Below, piece by piece: positions 1-6,391 of a stretch of DNA of 11,590 nucleotides. Source of the stretch: Thiomonas sp. (GTDB lineage: Bacteria > Pseudomonadota > Gammaproteobacteria > Burkholderiales > Burkholderiaceae_C). Each line of letters starts with the position of its first letter. Position 1 is the first letter of the stretch. The stretch lies in NCBI GenBank assembly GCA_028706735.1, contig JAQTVS010000061.1:1-11590 (forward strand), in the 5' to 3' direction. The notes under the pieces were generated by a model. That model saw nothing but the letters and a program-made list of their open reading frames with translations. It had not been told where the DNA came from and made no database searches. A program made the translations under genes and the position numbers.

Positions 1-2
1 CC

Positions 3-1829
3 GACTGGCGCGGGCGCGCGCACGCCACGGTGAAAACCCGCCCGCTGGCGTTTCACGCCATGCGCGGTCTGGCGGCGCATTCCAACGGCTTTCAGACCAT
101 CCGCGCGCTGTCCATTCTGATGAGCCTGCTGGGCACGATCGATGCGCCGGGCGGGTTCCGCCACAAGGCGCCTTACCCGAAGGACGTTCCGCCCGAGGTG
201 CGCAACCCGCGCGGCCCGCAGGATGTGCGGCCCAACACCCCGCTGAACGGCGCGCCGCTGGGCTGGCCGACTTCGCCGGACGACTTGGCGCTGATGGACG
301 ACGGCGGCCCGCTGCGCATCGACAAAGCCTTTTCCTGGGAATATCCGCTGGCGGTGCATGGGCTGATGCACAACGTCATCACCAATGCCTGGCGCGGCGA
401 CCCCTATCCCATCGACACCCTGCTGATCTTCATGTCCAACATGGCGTGGAACTCGGCCATGAACACCGTGGACGTGCGGCAGATGCTGCGCGACAAGCGT
501 GAGGACGGCAGCCACCGCATTCCCTTTCTCGTGGTGTGCGATGCGTTCCACAGCGAGATGACGGCGTTTGCCGATCTGCTGCTGCCCGACACCAGCTATC
601 TGGAGCGGCATGACGCCATGTCGCTGCTCGACCGGCCCATCTCCGAGTTCGACGGCCCGATGGACTCGGTGCGCGTGCCCGTGTTGCCGCCGCTGGCGCA
701 ATGCCGCCCGTTTCAGGAGGTGCTGGTGGAACTGGGCGGCCGGCTCGGGTTGCCCGCCTTTGCGGACGCAGATGGCCATCGCAAGTTCAAGGACTATCCC
801 GATTTCATCGTGCACTATGAAACCGCACCCGGCTCGGGCATCGGTTTTCTGTCGGGCTGGCGCGGGGCGGACGGCAGCAAATCGCTCAAGGGCGAGCCCA
901 ACCCGAAGCAGTGGGAGAGGTACGCGCAGAACAACTGCGTGCACTTCCACCACTTGCCAGAGTCGATGCACTACATGCGCAACTGGAACCGCGCGTATCT
1001 GGACTTCGCGCAGGAGCAGGGCTGGCGCGCGCGCAACACCCCGGTCATCGTCGGGCTGTATTCCGACGTGCTGCAGCAGTTCCGACTGGCAGCGCTGGGG
1101 CAGCGCCCCGGGCGGCAGCCGCCCGCGCACCTGCGCGCGCGCGTGGCGCATCACTTCGCCCCGCTGCCGTTCTGGGAGCCGCCGCTTGAACACGCCGCCA
1201 CCGATCTGGCGCGCTACCCGCTGGCCGCAGTGACCCAGCGCCCCATGGCGATGTACCACGCCTGGGATTCGCAGAACGCCTGGCTGCGGCAGATCCACGG
1301 CCACAACCGACTGTACGTCAACCCGGCGCTGGCACAGCAGCAGGGCATCGCCGACGGCGGCTGGCTGTGGATCGAGTCCAACTGGGGCCGGGCGCGCGCC
1401 CGCTGCCAATACAGCGAAGCGGTCGAGCCGGGGACGGTGTGGACCTGGAATGCCATCGGCAAGGCCAGCGGTTTCTGGGGGCTGCATCCGCGCGCCGAGG
1501 AGTCGCAGAGCGGTTTTCTGCTCAACCACCTCATCAGCGAAGAACTGCCAGGCGAGCCCCTGGGCGCGGGGGCAGGGCGGCTGTCCAATAGCGACCCGGT
1601 GACCGGGCAGGCCGGATGGTATGACGTGCGCGTGCGGCTGTTTCCGGCGGACGCGCCGCCGGAAACGGACGGCGCCCCACCGGGCCGCGCCAACCCGCGA
1701 GACGCCGCGCAAAGCTGGCCGCAATTCGACCCGCCAGCACCGCTGCCGCACAAGGCGCCGCACCTGCCGCAGATCAGTGTGCTGCGTTATTTCGCGGGAC
1801 GGTCGAACCGCAAAGGAAATCAGCCATGA
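3..1829 (+). CDS. soeA: Sulfite dehydrogenase (quinone) molybdopterin subunit SoeA, 3' part (5' end outside window)
   Basis: Catalytic subunit of a DMSO-reductase-superfamily molybdoenzyme, predicted to oxidise sulfite to sulfate in the cytoplasm. The frame is open from the first in-frame codon at 3, so the gene begins upstream. The GTG at 30 is an internal codon, not the start. About 608 C-terminal residues are visible of the roughly 950 usual for SoeA. The N-terminal [4Fe-4S] domain is therefore missing from view. Visible are the RGLAAHSNGFQT segment near 70-105, followed by LGTIDAPGGFR. The family segment AFADLLLPDTSYLER lies near 565-610. A C-terminal molybdopterin-dinucleotide-binding domain spans roughly 1240-1480 (AWDSQNAWLRQIHGHNRLYVNP). 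The last ~60 residues are Pro/Ala-rich. Its stop overlaps the soeB start as ATGA, so the two are probably translationally coupled. Other members of this superfamily (polysulfide, tetrathionate or thiosulfate reductases) are possible. The SoeA call rests on recalled family similarity plus the B and C partners. Confidence 0.85.
   Translation, partial: DWRGRAHATVKTRPLAFHAMRGLAAHSNGFQTIRALSILMSLLGTIDAPGGFRHKAPYPKDVPPEVRNPRGPQDVRPNTPLNGAPLGWPTSPDDLALMDDGGPLRIDKAFSWEYPLAVHGLMHNVITNAWRGDPYPIDTLLIFMSNMAWNSAMNTVDVRQMLRDKREDGSHRIPFLVVCDAFHSEMTAFADLLLPDTSYLERHDAMSLLDRPISEFDGPMDSVRVPVLPPLAQCRPFQEVLVELGGRLGLPAFADADGHRKFKDYPDFIVHYETAPGSGIGFLSGWRGADGSKSLKGEPNPKQWERYAQNNCVHFHHLPESMHYMRNWNRAYLDFAQEQGWRARNTPVIVGLYSDVLQQFRLAALGQRPGRQPPAHLRARVAHHFAPLPFWEPPLEHAATDLARYPLAAVTQRPMAMYHAWDSQNAWLRQIHGHNRLYVNPALAQQQGIADGGWLWIESNWGRARARCQYSEAVEPGTVWTWNAIGKASGFWGLHPRAEESQSGFLLNHLISEELPGEPLGAGAGRLSNSDPVTGQAGWYDVRVRLFPADAPPETDGAPPGRANPRDAAQSWPQFDPPAPLPHKAPHLPQISVLRYFAGRSNRKGNQP
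1640..1666. repeat. Perfect 11-bp inverted repeat inside the 3' end of soeA
   Basis: GTTTCCGGCGG (1640-1650) is followed by a 5-nt loop ACGCG and the exact complement CCGCCGGAAAC (1656-1666). It lies in the region coding for the Pro/Ala-rich C-terminal tail of SoeA. In mRNA it would form a stable GC-rich hairpin about 160 nt before the soeB start. No T-run follows, so it is not a standard intrinsic terminator. A role in mRNA processing or stability is only inference. Confidence 0.6.
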
Positions 1830-2644
1830 CCCAACTCGCCCTGGTCATCGACCTCAATGTCTGCGTGGGCTGCCATGCCTGCGTCACTTCGTGCAAACAG
1901 TGGAACACCTCGGGCGCGGCCGGTCCTCTCAGCGACCACGCCCCTTACGGCGAAGATCCGCTGGGCGTGTTTTTCAACCGTGTGCAGACTTATGAAGTGG
2001 GGCAGTTTCCGCACACGCAGACGGTGCATTTCCCCAAGAGCTGCCTGCATTGCGAAGAGCCGCCGTGTGTGCCGGTGTGTCCCACCGGCGCCTCGTACAA
2101 GCGCAAGGAAGACGGCATCGTGCTGGTGGACAGCGACAAATGCATCGGCTGCAAATACTGCGCGTGGGCCTGTCCCTACGGCGCGCGCGAGTACGACGAA
2201 GACCGCGGCGTGATGACCAAATGCACCCTGTGCGTCGATCGCATCTACGACGAGAGCATTCCGCAGGCGCAGCGCCGCCCGGCCTGCGTCAATGCCTGTC
2301 CCACCAACGCGCGGCTGTTTGGCGATGTGCATGATCCCGAGTCGGAGGTGTCGCGCGCCATCCGCGAGCACAGCGGCTATGCGCTCATGCCGGAACTCGG
2401 CACGCGGCCAGCCAACCACTATCTGCCCCGGCACATTCCGCAGGGCTCCGCGCCTGATTGCGGCCAAGCGCAGCCGGTGCAGCGCAACACGCCAGTCGCC
2501 GTATCGGCCGCGGCCTCAGCCCAGCGCACCGAAGCGGTGGAGGCCGCGGCCCTGGAAATCGAGGCCCGCAGCCTGTTCTCCCGGCTGTTTGGCGCGTTCA
2601 CCGGCAAGCCCGCTGGCGCCGCGGCGCAGCCGGTTGCGGAGTAA
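1826..2644 (+). CDS. soeB: Sulfite dehydrogenase (quinone) iron-sulfur subunit SoeB
   Basis: Electron-transfer subunit of the SoeABC complex (272 aa) with four [4Fe-4S] clusters, carrying electrons from SoeA to the membrane subunit. All sixteen ligand cysteines are visible in four groups: C13/C16/C19/C23, C73/C76/C81/C85, C106/C109/C112/C116 and C133/C136/C154/C158. This is the DmsB/PsrB-type ferredoxin pattern. There is no signal peptide, in keeping with a cytoplasmic enzyme. The ATG at 1826 overlaps the soeA stop (ATGA) and has an AAAGGA ribosome site about 8 nt upstream. Residues from about 205 to 272 form an extra tail. It starts Ala/Pro-rich and ends in an amphipathic-looking stretch (LEIEARSLFSRLFGAFTG) that may contact SoeC or the membrane; that contact is an inference. 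Confidence 0.9.
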   Translation: MTQLALVIDLNVCVGCHACVTSCKQWNTSGAAGPLSDHAPYGEDPLGVFFNRVQTYEVGQFPHTQTVHFPKSCLHCEEPPCVPVCPTGASYKRKEDGIVLVDSDKCIGCKYCAWACPYGAREYDEDRGVMTKCTLCVDRIYDESIPQAQRRPACVNACPTNARLFGDVHDPESEVSRAIREHSGYALMPELGTRPANHYLPRHIPQGSAPDCGQAQPVQRNTPVAVSAAASAQRTEAVEAAALEIEARSLFSRLFGAFTGKPAGAAAQPVAE

Positions 2645-2647
2645 GCC

Positions 2648-3580
2648 ATGCGTCCCGCGTTTTCCGTGTTGGTGCTCACCACCCTGGTGGGTTGTGCACA
2701 AGGCCTGGCGGTCGCCGTGGCGCTGCCCGCGTTGTGGGGCGTTGCGCATTCGGCCTCCTGGCTGGAGTTATGGCGTTTGAGTCTATGGATCATTCTGGGG
2801 CTCGGCGTCATTGGCCTGGGCGCGTCGTTCGCCCACCTTGGGCGGCCTGAGCGCGCCTGGCGCGCAGCGGCCATGTGGCGCACCTCCTGGCTGTCGCGCG
2901 AAGTCATCGCCTTGCCCGCTTTCCTCGGCATTGCCGCGCTCAGCCAGATTGCGCTGTTCAGCCTGCAAGGCTGGCCAGTCGTGCTGGCCGCGCTGCTCAT
3001 CGCGTCAGCCCTGGCGCTGTGGGTCTGCACCGCCATGATCTACGCTGGAGTGCGCTTTTTGCGCGAATGGGCCACGCCGCTGACGGTGCTGAATTTCCTG
3101 CTCATGGGTCTGGCCAGCGGTTGTCTGCTGGCCGCGTGCCTGGCGCTGTGGCGGCTCACTCCGCATGCGGTGCAGTATGGCCGCGCTGCGGCAGTGCTGC
3201 TGGCCCTTGCCCTGCTCGGGCGGCTGGCCGCATTGCTTCGGCTGCGCAATCTGGCCCCTGCGGGGTCGATGCAGACCGCCATCGGCGTTGCAAATCCGGC
3301 CATCCGCCAGACCTCCAAGGGCTTCACTGCGGGCGCGTTCAACACGCGGGAGTTTTTTCATGGCCGCAGCGCCGCGTGGGCGGCGGGCATGCGCTGGAGC
3401 TTTGTCCTGCTGGGTTTCGTGCTGCCGCTGCTGCTGGCGCTGCTGACCCCGCAAGCCCTGCGCGGCTTGGGCTGGCCGCTGGCGCTGGCGAGCAATCTGC
3501 TGGGCGCGCTGGCGGAACGCTGGGATTTTTTCGCCCAGGTGCGGCACCCGCAAAACCGCTATTACCAGGCCGCGTTGTGA
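2648..3580 (+). CDS. soeC: Sulfite dehydrogenase (quinone) membrane anchor SoeC (DmsC-like)
   Basis: Integral membrane subunit (310 aa) that anchors SoeAB to the cytoplasmic side of the inner membrane and passes electrons to quinone. Eight hydrophobic segments are visible, near residues 5-30, 41-63, 85-106, 110-133, 143-168, 178-197, 249-269 and 274-291. This matches the eight-helix DmsC family in number and length. The C-terminus (AERWDFF...HPQNRYYQ) is the usual end of DmsC-like anchors. The start ATG follows the soeB stop by 3 nt, with GGAG at 2638-2641 as ribosome site, so soeABC reads as one operon. An unrelated partner use (DMSO or polysulfide reduction) cannot be excluded from the anchor alone. 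Confidence 0.88.
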   Translation: MRPAFSVLVLTTLVGCAQGLAVAVALPALWGVAHSASWLELWRLSLWIILGLGVIGLGASFAHLGRPERAWRAAAMWRTSWLSREVIALPAFLGIAALSQIALFSLQGWPVVLAALLIASALALWVCTAMIYAGVRFLREWATPLTVLNFLLMGLASGCLLAACLALWRLTPHAVQYGRAAAVLLALALLGRLAALLRLRNLAPAGSMQTAIGVANPAIRQTSKGFTAGAFNTREFFHGRSAAWAAGMRWSFVLLGFVLPLLLALLTPQALRGLGWPLALASNLLGALAERWDFFAQVRHPQNRYYQAAL

Positions 3581-3635
3581 CCGATTGAAACCCCAGGGAA
3601 CGGCGACGCGCCCTTCGGCTCCATCCTCCTTTGAC

Positions 3636-3644
3636 GGGAGGGAG
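3636..3644 (+). promoter_or_regulatory. Strong ribosome binding site deciding the start of the LprI-like gene
   Basis: GGGAGGGAG ends 3 nt before the ATG at 3648, and its GGAGG core (3637-3641) is 6 nt away. It supports this start over the in-frame alternative at 3585. The same core is complementary to CCTCC at 3625-3629 across a 7-nt loop, so the site could be partly masked by a small hairpin. Confidence 0.6.
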
Positions 3645-3647
3645 ACG

Positions 3648-4055
3648 ATGCGGTGGCGTGTGATGCTGTGTGCAGTTTGGTGGACGTTTGGCTGGCTTGG
3701 ATCGGCGCAGGCCGCACCGGCGAACCCGCCGCCGCAGATCTGTCTGTCGCAGCCCGGCAGCGCGGCGTGTGCGGCCCAAACCCGGCAGGATCTCAATGCC
3801 CGCATGAATCACCTTTACCGGCGGGAAATGCGCAAGGTCATGGGCACTTACACTGAACGTCGGCTAGACCACGCGCAAACCCTGTGGCGGCGCTGGGCCA
3901 ATGCGGACTGCCTGTTCCGCAACGGCCCGCCCGGCCGGGGCGGACCGCAATGGCAAACCCGGCAGGATGGCTGTCTGTCAGACAAGATCCGCAGCCGCAT
4001 CGCGCAGCTTGATCGGTATGTGCACTGTGCCGGGGAGACTTGCCCACCCGGCTAG
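3648..4055 (+). CDS. Secreted cysteine-rich LprI/DUF1311-like protein
   Basis: A 135-residue protein with a Sec-type signal peptide: MRWR, a hydrophobic stretch at about 5-18, then AQA and a likely cleavage near residue 22. It is therefore probably periplasmic. The mature part resembles the LprI/DUF1311 family, which is named for a mycobacterial lysozyme inhibitor. It has C-x8-C, then DLNARMNHLYRREM, then RRLDHAQTLWRRWANADC, then a final conserved-looking RIAQLDRYVHC. Six cysteines remain in the mature protein (32, 41, 88, 109, 127, 132), suggesting disulfides. It lies 67 nt after soeC on the same strand and may share its transcript. Its TAG stop (4053-4055) lies within the CTAG left end of the repeat at 4052-4221. 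The family is a moderate-confidence call from the motif pattern. Function is unknown; lysozyme inhibition should not be assumed. Confidence 0.7.
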   Translation: MRWRVMLCAVWWTFGWLGSAQAAPANPPPQICLSQPGSAACAAQTRQDLNARMNHLYRREMRKVMGTYTERRLDHAQTLWRRWANADCLFRNGPPGRGGPQWQTRQDGCLSDKIRSRIAQLDRYVHCAGETCPPG

Positions 4056-4221
4056 GAGTCTGTCGGGCTTGGGAATCGCGGGCTGCAAAAAGGCTGTGTG
4101 GCGCCCTGCGGCAGCGGCTTTTTGCTCCATAGCTTGGGCTATGGGGCAGCAAATCCGCCGCCACAGGGCATCCCCACACCCTTTTTTCGCTCTACGCGCC
4201 CCAAGCCCGACAGGCTCCTAG
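4052..4221 (+). repeat. MITE-like palindromic repeat, subfamily A, copy 1
   Basis: A 170-bp non-coding element. Terminal inverted repeats lie at 4052-4073 and 4200-4221, with outer sequence CTAGGAGYCTGTCGGGCTT. The left end carries T where the other copies have C, the only mismatch between its two ends. The central palindrome is at 4124-4147 (GCTCCATAGC, loop TTGG, GCTATGGGGC). The two arms are also similar to each other when one is reversed, so the whole element can fold on itself. It differs from copy 4 at about 10 of 170 positions by eye. It overlaps the stop codon of the LprI-like gene and ends 40 nt before the next start codon. No internal gene is visible. Confidence 0.93.
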
Positions 4222-4249
4222 CAAGATGGCAACATCGACCGCTGAATCG

Positions 4250-4254
4250 AGGAG
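4250..4254 (+). promoter_or_regulatory. Ribosome binding site deciding the enoyl-CoA hydratase-like start
   Basis: AGGAG lies 7 nt before the ATG at 4262. An in-frame ATG at 4226 has no comparable site and starts only 4 nt after the end of the repeat. The downstream start is therefore preferred. Confidence 0.65.
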
Positions 4255-4261
4255 ACCTTTC

Positions 4262-5062
4262 ATGCAAAACCCAACGACTGACGAGAACGTCCTGCTGCGC
4301 GAAACCGATTCACGCGGCGTGGTCTGGCTCACCCTCAACCGTCCGCAGGCCTTCAATGCCTTGGCCGAGGCGTTGCTGGCGGCGCTGCAGCAACAGATCG
4401 ACGCGCTCATGCAGGATGACACGGCGCGCGTGGTCATCGTGCGCGGCGCGGGCCGGGCATTCTGCGCCGGACACGATCTGAAGGAAATGCGCGCCCAGCC
4501 CTCGCAGGCGTACTACCAGGCGCTGTTTGAGCGTTGCGGCAAGGTCATGACCGGGCTGATGCGCCTGCCGCAGCCTGTCATCGCCCAGGTGCACGGCATT
4601 GCCACTGCGGCGGGCTGCCAGTTGGTGGCAAGTTGTGACTTGGCGGTGGCCACGCAGGACGCGCGGTTTGCAGTGTCCGGCGTGAACTACGGATTGTTCT
4701 GTTCCACGCCCGGCGTGGCGTTGTCGCGCAATGTGCCGCGCAAGCAGGCCATGGAAATGCTGCTGACCGGCGAATTTATCGACGCCGCCACTGCGCAGCA
4801 ACGCGGCCTGATCAACCGGGTGACGGCGCCCGATGCGCTGGAGGCCGAGGTGGGCAAGCTGGCTGCCAGCATTCTGGACAAACCGGCCGCTGCGGTGCGG
4901 CTGGGCAAGGCGCTGTTTTACCGGCAGGCTGAAACCGGCATCGACGCCGCCTACCAACTCGCAGCGCAGACCATGACCTGCAATATGCTCGACGACTGCG
5001 CGCTGGAAGGCGTGCAGGCTTTCATCGACAAACGCCAGCCGACGTGGCGGGCCAAGGCATAG
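4262..5062 (+). CDS. Enoyl-CoA hydratase/isomerase family protein (ECHDC3-like), catalytic glutamates absent
   Basis: A 266-residue crotonase-fold protein expected to bind an acyl-CoA. The family core is clear. LTLNRPQAFNAL is near residue 24. FCAGHDLKEM (67-76) supplies the first oxyanion-hole element. HGIATAAGCQLVASCDLAVA (111-130) supplies the second. FIDAATAQQRGLINRV (172-187) is the usual later motif. In rat mitochondrial hydratase the two acid-base glutamates lie in GGCELA and PEILLG. Here the matching positions read GCQL (Q120) and VSGVNYG (G140), so both are missing. The pattern fits the ECHDC3-like branch, whose reaction is not well defined. Classical hydration of enoyl-CoA is therefore unlikely. 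The gene sits alone between repeats 1 and 2, with no beta-oxidation partner in the window. The family is certain; the reaction is not. Confidence 0.85.
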   Translation: MQNPTTDENVLLRETDSRGVVWLTLNRPQAFNALAEALLAALQQQIDALMQDDTARVVIVRGAGRAFCAGHDLKEMRAQPSQAYYQALFERCGKVMTGLMRLPQPVIAQVHGIATAAGCQLVASCDLAVATQDARFAVSGVNYGLFCSTPGVALSRNVPRKQAMEMLLTGEFIDAATAQQRGLINRVTAPDALEAEVGKLAASILDKPAAAVRLGKALFYRQAETGIDAAYQLAAQTMTCNMLDDCALEGVQAFIDKRQPTWRAKA

Positions 5063-5070
5063 GCCGACGC

Positions 5071-5269
5071 CTAGGAGCCTGTCGGGCTTTGGTCGTCGAA
5101 AGCGAAAATGGGGCCCAGCGAGGACAGTTTTTGCCGAATTTGCAGACCCATAGCCGCGCTATGGGTCAAAAAGACGGTGAAAACGAGCTTGCGATGTTTC
5201 GGCGTCGCCAAAAATGGACTGCTGCGCCCCATTTGCAGCCGACGATTCCAAAGCCCGACAGGCTCCTAG
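5071..5269 (+). repeat. MITE-like palindromic repeat, subfamily B, copy 2
   Basis: A 199-bp element between two convergent genes. It has perfect 22-bp terminal inverted repeats at 5071-5092 and 5248-5269 (outer part CTAGGAGCCTGTCGGGCTT, then TGG). It has a perfect central palindrome at 5145-5167 (GACCCATAGC, loop CGC, GCTATGGGTC). The ends and centre match copies 1, 3 and 4, but the arms are largely different and about 29 bp longer overall. It starts 8 nt after the stop codon of the hydratase-like gene. The PP2C stop codon (TAG on the minus strand, plus-strand 5266-5268) lies inside its right end. The hairpin could act as a terminator for both genes, which is an inference. Confidence 0.92.
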
Positions 5270-6102
5270 GCTCCCGGCGGAGGCAGGCGCACCAGGTCGA
5301 TGACGATGATCGACAGGTTGTCGCCGCGCCCGCCAGCGCGGGTGCGGGCCTTGTCGATGAGGTATTGGCAGCATTCGCGCGCCTGCAGCTTGGAGGTGGC
5401 GATTTCCAGATCCTGGTCGGTGAAGTAGTGCCACACGCCGTCACTGCACAGCATGAGCACATCGCCTGGGGCCAGCGCGCTTTCTTCCACGGGTTTGGGC
5501 GGCAGCTCCGACATGCCCAGGCTGCAGGTGAGCACATTGCTCATCGGGTGGCTGCGCGCCTTGGCTTCGGTGATTTCGCCCTTGTCCACCAGGGTTTGCA
5601 CATACGAGTCGTCCTTGGTGCGCAGCAACAAGCGGTCTTCGCGGAAGATGTACAGGCGGCTGTCTCCCACATGCGTCCAGTAGCAGCGGCCCTCATCGGC
5701 GTGGAACAGGGCGCAGATCACGGTGGAATGGGGTTCCTGCTCGGTGGACAGCGCGGTGAGGCGGATCATGCTGTGGCTCTCCTGCACGATCTGCCGCAGC
5801 AGGGCGTGCGGGTCGTCACTGTCGGGGTGGTAACGCTCGAAGAGTTGCTGCGCGGTGAGCATGACCTGATCCGCCGCCTTGCGCCCGCCGCTCTTGCCGC
5901 CCATGCCGTCTGCAATGACCGCGAGCACGCAGCCCGGCACGCGCGGATGTGCGATCACGCGCAACTGGTCCTGCTGATAGGGGCGATCGCCCTTGTGCAA
6001 GCCGCTTGCTGCATTCAACCGCCAGCGCGTCCCCGCCTGATGCTGCACGGGCTTGGGCAGCGGCGGCAGGCGGGACGGCGGATAGTGGTCTGTGGGGTCC
6101 AT
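5266..6102 (-). CDS. PP2C-family serine/threonine protein phosphatase
   Basis: A 278-residue soluble metal-dependent phosphatase predicted to remove phosphate from Ser/Thr residues. PP2C motifs appear in order from the ATG at 6102: GDRPYQQDQ (38-46, metal-ligand D45), VIADGMGG (62-69, D65), a THVGDSRLY block (143-151), LCSDGVW (218-224, D221) and GDNLSIIVI (260-268, D261). All expected metal-binding aspartates are present. There is no membrane segment or added sensor domain. The frame stays open upstream into the repeat at 6201-6371, but that part is repeat-derived and lacks homology, so the ATG at 6102 is preferred despite no clear ribosome site. The protein ends in PPPGA, and its TAG stop lies within repeat copy 2. 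No matching Ser/Thr kinase gene is in the window, so its substrate is unknown. Confidence 0.88.
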   Translation of the reverse strand: MDPTDHYPPSRLPPLPKPVQHQAGTRWRLNAASGLHKGDRPYQQDQLRVIAHPRVPGCVLAVIADGMGGKSGGRKAADQVMLTAQQLFERYHPDSDDPHALLRQIVQESHSMIRLTALSTEQEPHSTVICALFHADEGRCYWTHVGDSRLYIFREDRLLLRTKDDSYVQTLVDKGEITEAKARSHPMSNVLTCSLGMSELPPKPVEESALAPGDVLMLCSDGVWHYFTDQDLEIATSKLQARECCQYLIDKARTRAGGRGDNLSIIVIDLVRLPPPGA

Positions 6103-6200
6103 AGAATCGGCGGTTTGCCAGCGGTGTGCACGGTGTGTCTGGCTTGGCGGTGAGGCAACGCAGAGGGTGCGGATGAACGAGCAGTTGCAGTGGGCGGATT

Positions 6201-6371
6201 CTAGGAGCCTGTCGGGCTTGAGTCGCGTCAAGCGAAAAAATGGGTGTGGGGATGGCCTGTGGCGGCGGATTTGCCGCCCCATAGCTCAAGCTATGGGGCA
6301 AAAAGCCGTTGCCGCAGGACGCCGCACAGCCTTTTTGCAGCCCGCGATTCTCAAGCCCGACAGGCTCCTAG
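6201..6371 (-). repeat. MITE-like palindromic repeat, subfamily A, copy 3 (inverted)
   Basis: A 171-bp element in the opposite orientation to copies 1 and 4; its reverse complement aligns closely with copy 4. Perfect 22-bp terminal inverted repeats lie at 6201-6222 and 6350-6371. The central palindrome is at 6276-6299 (GCCCCATAGC, loop TCAA, GCTATGGGGC). The inner end of the terminal repeat reads CTTGAG/CTCAAG here against CTTGGG/CCCAAG in copy 4, so pairing is kept. It lies between divergent genes, 98 nt from the PP2C start and 20 nt from the helicase start. It may therefore sit in or next to the helicase promoter. Confidence 0.92.
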
Positions 6372-6391
6372 GCGGCGCGCAGGACAGGTGA

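Noticed and set aside
30..1829. GTG at 30 as the start of the first gene
   Set aside because: The frame is open to the window edge and the upstream residues (DWRGRAHA) continue the SoeA-like sequence. The gene is cut by the window, not started here.
3585..3647. Earlier in-frame start of the LprI-like gene
   Set aside because: The ATG at 3648 has a far better ribosome site and gives a clean signal peptide at the N-terminus.
5044..6153. Long plus-strand open frame opposite the PP2C gene
   Set aside because: The PP2C motifs are unmistakable on the minus strand. The plus-strand frame runs across repeat copy 2 and shows no family features.
6103..6282. N-terminal extension of the PP2C protein into repeat copy 3
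   Set aside because: The added residues come partly from the repeat itself, and the same kind of peptide appears in frames through the other copies.
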